Shown piece by piece: positions 61,279 through 64,000 of a stretch of DNA of 64,000 bases. The notes beneath the pieces were generated by a model, which saw only the letters and a list, made by a program, of their open reading frames with translations, made no database searches and was not told where the DNA came from. The position numbers were made by a program, and so were the translations under genes. This DNA is from Streptomyces lydicus (GTDB taxonomy: Bacteria; Actinomycetota; Actinomycetes; Streptomycetales; Streptomycetaceae): positions 992,001 through 1,056,000 of the forward strand of contig NZ_RDTE01000003.1 of assembly GCF_004125265.1 (NCBI RefSeq), read 5' to 3'. Within the stretch, counting starts at the first letter, position 1, and each line of letters starts with the position of its first letter.

Positions 61279-62757
61279 GTGCCCGATCACCCTCATCCCT
61301 CACGCAAACTGCGGCTGTGGGAAGCCCTGGCCCTCTCGGTCGGTCTCATGGGGCCGACACTGGCGATGGGCCTCAACGGGGCCGGCGTCGCGGCCACCGT
61401 GGGCAAGGCCGTGCCCCTGGTCTTCCTGCTCGGCCTGCTCGGTGTCGGCCTGGTGGGCTACGGCTTCTGGCGGCTGACCCAGCACTTCCACCACGCCGGC
61501 TCCGTCTACGCCCTGGCCGGAGCCACCATCGGGCCCCGCGCCGGCTTCTTCGGCGGGTTCGCGCTGCTCGGCACCTACCTCGCCTTCCTGGTGTGCACGC
61601 TCGCCGCGACCGGGGTCTTCGCCCATGCCTTCCTGCATGCGCTGGGCATGACCTCCACCGGCCCATGGGCGGCGGTCGCGGTCGTTGCCGCGCTGGGCGT
61701 CACCCTGCTCAACTCACGCGACACCCGCCTCACCGCCCGCACCCTGCTGATCACCGAAGGCATCGGCATCGCGGCCATGCTGGTCCTCGCCGTTGTCGTC
61801 ATCGGGCGTACCGGCACCGGTTCGGCACCCCGCCACCAGCCCTTCGACCTGTCGGTCTTCACCCCGGGCGGAGCCTCCTTCGGCGCCGTCATGACGGCGA
61901 CCGTCTTCGCCTTCCTGTCCTGGGCGGGCTTCGAGGCGTGCGCGTCACTGGGCGAGGAGACCGACGACCCCCGGCGCAACATCCCGCGCGCCCTGGCGGG
62001 AAGCGTGCTGCTCACCGGCGTTCTGTACCTCCTGATGATGTTCGTCCAGACCATCGGGTTCGGCACCGACGGCACGGGGGTGAAGGAGTTCGCCGGGGCG
62101 GAATCGGCACTGGTGACGCTCTCCGACGACTACCTCGGCACCTGGTTCTCGCTCGTCATCGCCTTCACCGCGGTCGCCTCCGCCTTCGCCGCCGCGCTGT
62201 CCTCGTCCGCCGCCGCGGCCCGGATGGTCTCGGCGCTGGCCCGGGACGGCTTCGGTCCGGCCCAGCTCGCCCGCACCGGGCCGGTCACCGGCGCCCCCAC
62301 CAGGGCCCTGTGGCTGTGCGCTGCCCTGGCCGCCGCGCTCACGGCCGTCATGTACGGCCTGGGCACCACCGCCTTCGACACCTACTACTGGTACGCGACC
62401 ATCGGCGTGCTGTGCGTCCTGGTCGTCTACGCGGTGGCCGGTGCCGGCGTGATCGTCTTCACCCTCTCGCGCCGCGGCGCCATCCCCCGCCGCGAACTGG
62501 TCATCCCGCTCGCCGGTCTGGGCTACCTCTGCTTCGTCTTCTACCGGCAGTCCACCGGCCAGGGCGCGCCCTACACCTACTTCCCCTGGATCGCCGCCGC
62601 CTGGTGCGCGACAGGACTCGCCGTGGTCCTGTTCGCCCCCTCCCTCGCCGAGCGCATCGGCGCCCGTCTCACCAGTGAACTGAACGGAGGCCGGGGCCCC
62701 CGCCAGGAGCAGCGCCCGGAGCCTCCGGCCGCCGACAGCATGAAGGTGATCTCATGA
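61279..62757 (+). CDS. APC-family permease (ethanolamine/amine or amino-acid uptake)
   Basis: The 492 aa protein has about twelve membrane helices. KLRLWEALALSVGLMGPTLAMGLNGAGVAATVGKAVPLVF is the first helix pair, YGFWRLTQHFHHAGSVYALAGATIGPRAGFFGGF follows and FLSWAGFEACASLGEETDDPRRNIPRAL lies near helix 6. It is of the amino-acid/polyamine/ethanolamine kind. GTG at 61279 with GGGAG upstream is used. Its stop overlaps the start of the following ligase gene, so import and ligation are coupled. Confidence 0.87.
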   Translation: MPDHPHPSRKLRLWEALALSVGLMGPTLAMGLNGAGVAATVGKAVPLVFLLGLLGVGLVGYGFWRLTQHFHHAGSVYALAGATIGPRAGFFGGFALLGTYLAFLVCTLAATGVFAHAFLHALGMTSTGPWAAVAVVAALGVTLLNSRDTRLTARTLLITEGIGIAAMLVLAVVVIGRTGTGSAPRHQPFDLSVFTPGGASFGAVMTATVFAFLSWAGFEACASLGEETDDPRRNIPRALAGSVLLTGVLYLLMMFVQTIGFGTDGTGVKEFAGAESALVTLSDDYLGTWFSLVIAFTAVASAFAAALSSSAAAARMVSALARDGFGPAQLARTGPVTGAPTRALWLCAALAAALTAVMYGLGTTAFDTYYWYATIGVLCVLVVYAVAGAGVIVFTLSRRGAIPRRELVIPLAGLGYLCFVFYRQSTGQGAPYTYFPWIAAAWCATGLAVVLFAPSLAERIGARLTSELNGGRGPRQEQRPEPPAADSMKVIS

Positions 62758-64000
62758 CTCCCCGCGCCGACGACTACGCGACCGTCTTCGTCGCCACCTG
62801 CGATCTGGCCGGTCAGGTACGGGGACGTGCCGTACCGCCCTCGGAACACGACGCGGTCCTGCGCAGCGGTACCGGCTGGGTTCCCGCGAACCTCGCGATC
62901 TCCTCGTTCGGCCCGATCGCCCCCGACAACGTCTTCGGCTCCCGGGGCGACCTGCGGCTGCTCCCCGACGCCGGCACCGCGGTCGGCATCCCGGCGGACG
63001 GCACGGACGGCAGCGCTCCGGGGATGCTGCTCTACCTCGCCGACCAGACGCTGCCGGACGGACAGCCCTGGGCATGCTGCCCGCGCACCTTCCTGCGGGA
63101 CGCCCTCGCGGAGCTGCGCGAACGGACCGGCCTGGAGGTCACCGCCGCGTTCGAGCACGAATTCGTGCTGGAAGGCCTGCCCGCGAGTGCGCCGTTCTCG
63201 CTCCGGCGCTTCCGGGAGGCCGAGCCCTTCGGATCCGATCTGGTACGGCTGCTGGAGCACACCGGCCTCGAACCGGAGACGTGGATTCCGGAGTACGGCG
63301 ACGGCCAGTTCGAAGTCACCCTGCGCCCTGCCGCTGCCGCGGTCGCCGCCGACCGGGCCGTCCTCCTCAGGGAGCTCGTCCGCGACCTGGCCCGCCGTCG
63401 CGGCCTGCCGGTCACCTTCGCCCCGCTCCTGGACATCAACGGTGTGGGCAACGGCGTGCACCTCCACCTGAGTCTGCGCGACGCCGACGGCCGCCCCGCG
63501 CTGTACGACCCGGAGCGTCCCGGCCGGCTCTCCGCCCTCGGCGCCCGATTCAGCGCCGGCGTCCTGGCCCATGCCCCGGCGCTCACGGCCCTCACCGCGC
63601 CGAGCCCGGTGTCCTTCCTGCGCCTGACCCCGGACCGCTGGAGCGCCGCCGGGGCGTTCCTGGCCGAGCGCAACCGCGAGGCGCTGCTGCGCATCTGCCC
63701 CACCACCGAGCTCGCCGGCTCCGGCCCCGCCGCCCAGTTCAACCTCGAATACCGGGCCGCCGACGCCACGGCCAACCCCTGGCTCGCCCTGGCCGTCCTC
63801 GTCCGGGCCGGCCTGGCCGGTCTCACCGGGGACCACGACGAGCCCACCGTGTGGGCCGAGGACACCGACCGGTCCGCTCTCGCGTCGGCGCCGCGCCTGC
63901 CCGCCACCCTGGAGGAGGCCCTGGAAGCCCTGGAGAAGGACCACGTCGTCCGCTCCTGGTTCGACCCATGCCTGCTGGCCACGCACCTCTCGGTCAAACG
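62754..64000 (+). CDS. Glutamine-synthetase-like ligase, 3' end beyond window
   Basis: The gene begins with ATG at 62754 overlapping the permease stop and is still open at the window end after about 415 codons, near where GS-like proteins normally finish (final residues PCLLATHLSVK). Motifs seen are AAFEHEFVLEG (glutamate metal ligands), YGDGQFEVTLRP, DINGVGNGVHLHLSLRDADG (metal/ATP/glutamate site, GNGVHLH in place of GSGMH), and then RWSAAGAFLAERNREALLRICPTTE and QFNLEYRAADATANPWLALA with the R of the substrate loop. It resembles GlnA3/GlnA4-type gamma-glutamyl-polyamine or -ethanolamine synthetases more than true GlnA, but the substrate is inference from the adjacent permease. Confidence 0.88.
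   Translation, partial: MTPRADDYATVFVATCDLAGQVRGRAVPPSEHDAVLRSGTGWVPANLAISSFGPIAPDNVFGSRGDLRLLPDAGTAVGIPADGTDGSAPGMLLYLADQTLPDGQPWACCPRTFLRDALAELRERTGLEVTAAFEHEFVLEGLPASAPFSLRRFREAEPFGSDLVRLLEHTGLEPETWIPEYGDGQFEVTLRPAAAAVAADRAVLLRELVRDLARRRGLPVTFAPLLDINGVGNGVHLHLSLRDADGRPALYDPERPGRLSALGARFSAGVLAHAPALTALTAPSPVSFLRLTPDRWSAAGAFLAERNREALLRICPTTELAGSGPAAQFNLEYRAADATANPWLALAVLVRAGLAGLTGDHDEPTVWAEDTDRSALASAPRLPATLEEALEALEKDHVVRSWFDPCLLATHLSVK

Overview
The window is a stretch of very GC-rich chromosome from a Streptomyces-type actinomycete. The main reasons are two SsgA-like sporulation proteins (a family confined to morphologically complex actinomycetes), a WhiJ-type XRE/DUF397 pair with a nearby RsbW-like ATPase, many GTG starts, several apparently leaderless genes, and heavy use of TetR, MarR, MerR, DeoR, PucR and RpiR regulators. 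The genes are ordinary chromosomal ones. I see no insertion sequence, prophage, CRISPR array, tRNA or rRNA.

Layout. 1-5.1 kb: end of an M1 metallopeptidase, an MpaB-like oxygenase, an unrecognised two-gene unit (70 aa + 563 aa) and a macrodomain protein. 5.2-14.7 kb: an amino-acid permease, a MerR regulator and a fatty-acid degradation block (fadB, fadA, acyl-CoA dehydrogenase, CaiB-type CoA transferase/racemase, MmcQ-like protein). 15-17.7 kb: trans-acting enoyl reductase-like protein, endonuclease V, YciI-like protein. 17.7-22.4 kb: an amino-sugar/ketose locus (sugar porter, SIS isomerase, class II aldolase, DeoR regulator) with repeated operator-like boxes in the divergent promoter. 22.7-28.6 kb: small secreted protein, TetR, FUSC transporter, MarR and a YCF48-like secreted propeller protein, in a region full of unrelated short tandem repeats. 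28.7-33.1 kb: two SsgA-like genes flanking a TetR regulator and a YdbS/YdbT-like PH-domain pair that share a clear palindromic operator. 33.2-38.5 kb: polysaccharide deacetylase, CseB/CseC-like two-component system with a GerMN lipoprotein, and a secreted DUF4185-like protein. 38.8-43.9 kb: methylmalonyl-CoA mutase mutA-mutB-meaB operon. 44.2-52.6 kb: DEAD helicase, LysR, RsbW-like ATPase, DUF397/XRE pair, two methyltransferases and a PucR regulator. 52.7-54.9 kb: large secreted beta-rich protein and a DUF6314 protein. 55.1-64 kb: an aldehyde dehydrogenase-permease-GMC oxidoreductase operon of choline/betaine type, an apparently orphan TPP riboswitch on the opposite strand, and an RpiR regulator followed by a permease and a glutamine-synthetase-like ligase that runs off the window.

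How the parts connect. Beta-oxidation genes and the methylmalonyl-CoA mutase operon together would carry odd- and branched-chain acyl-CoAs to succinyl-CoA. The last 9 kb looks like amine/choline or amino-alcohol uptake and oxidation. The most unusual items are the TPP riboswitch without a downstream thiamine gene, the 70 aa/563 aa unit at 2.5-4.5 kb, the PH-domain/TetR module set between two SsgA paralogues, and the number of unrelated tandem repeats.
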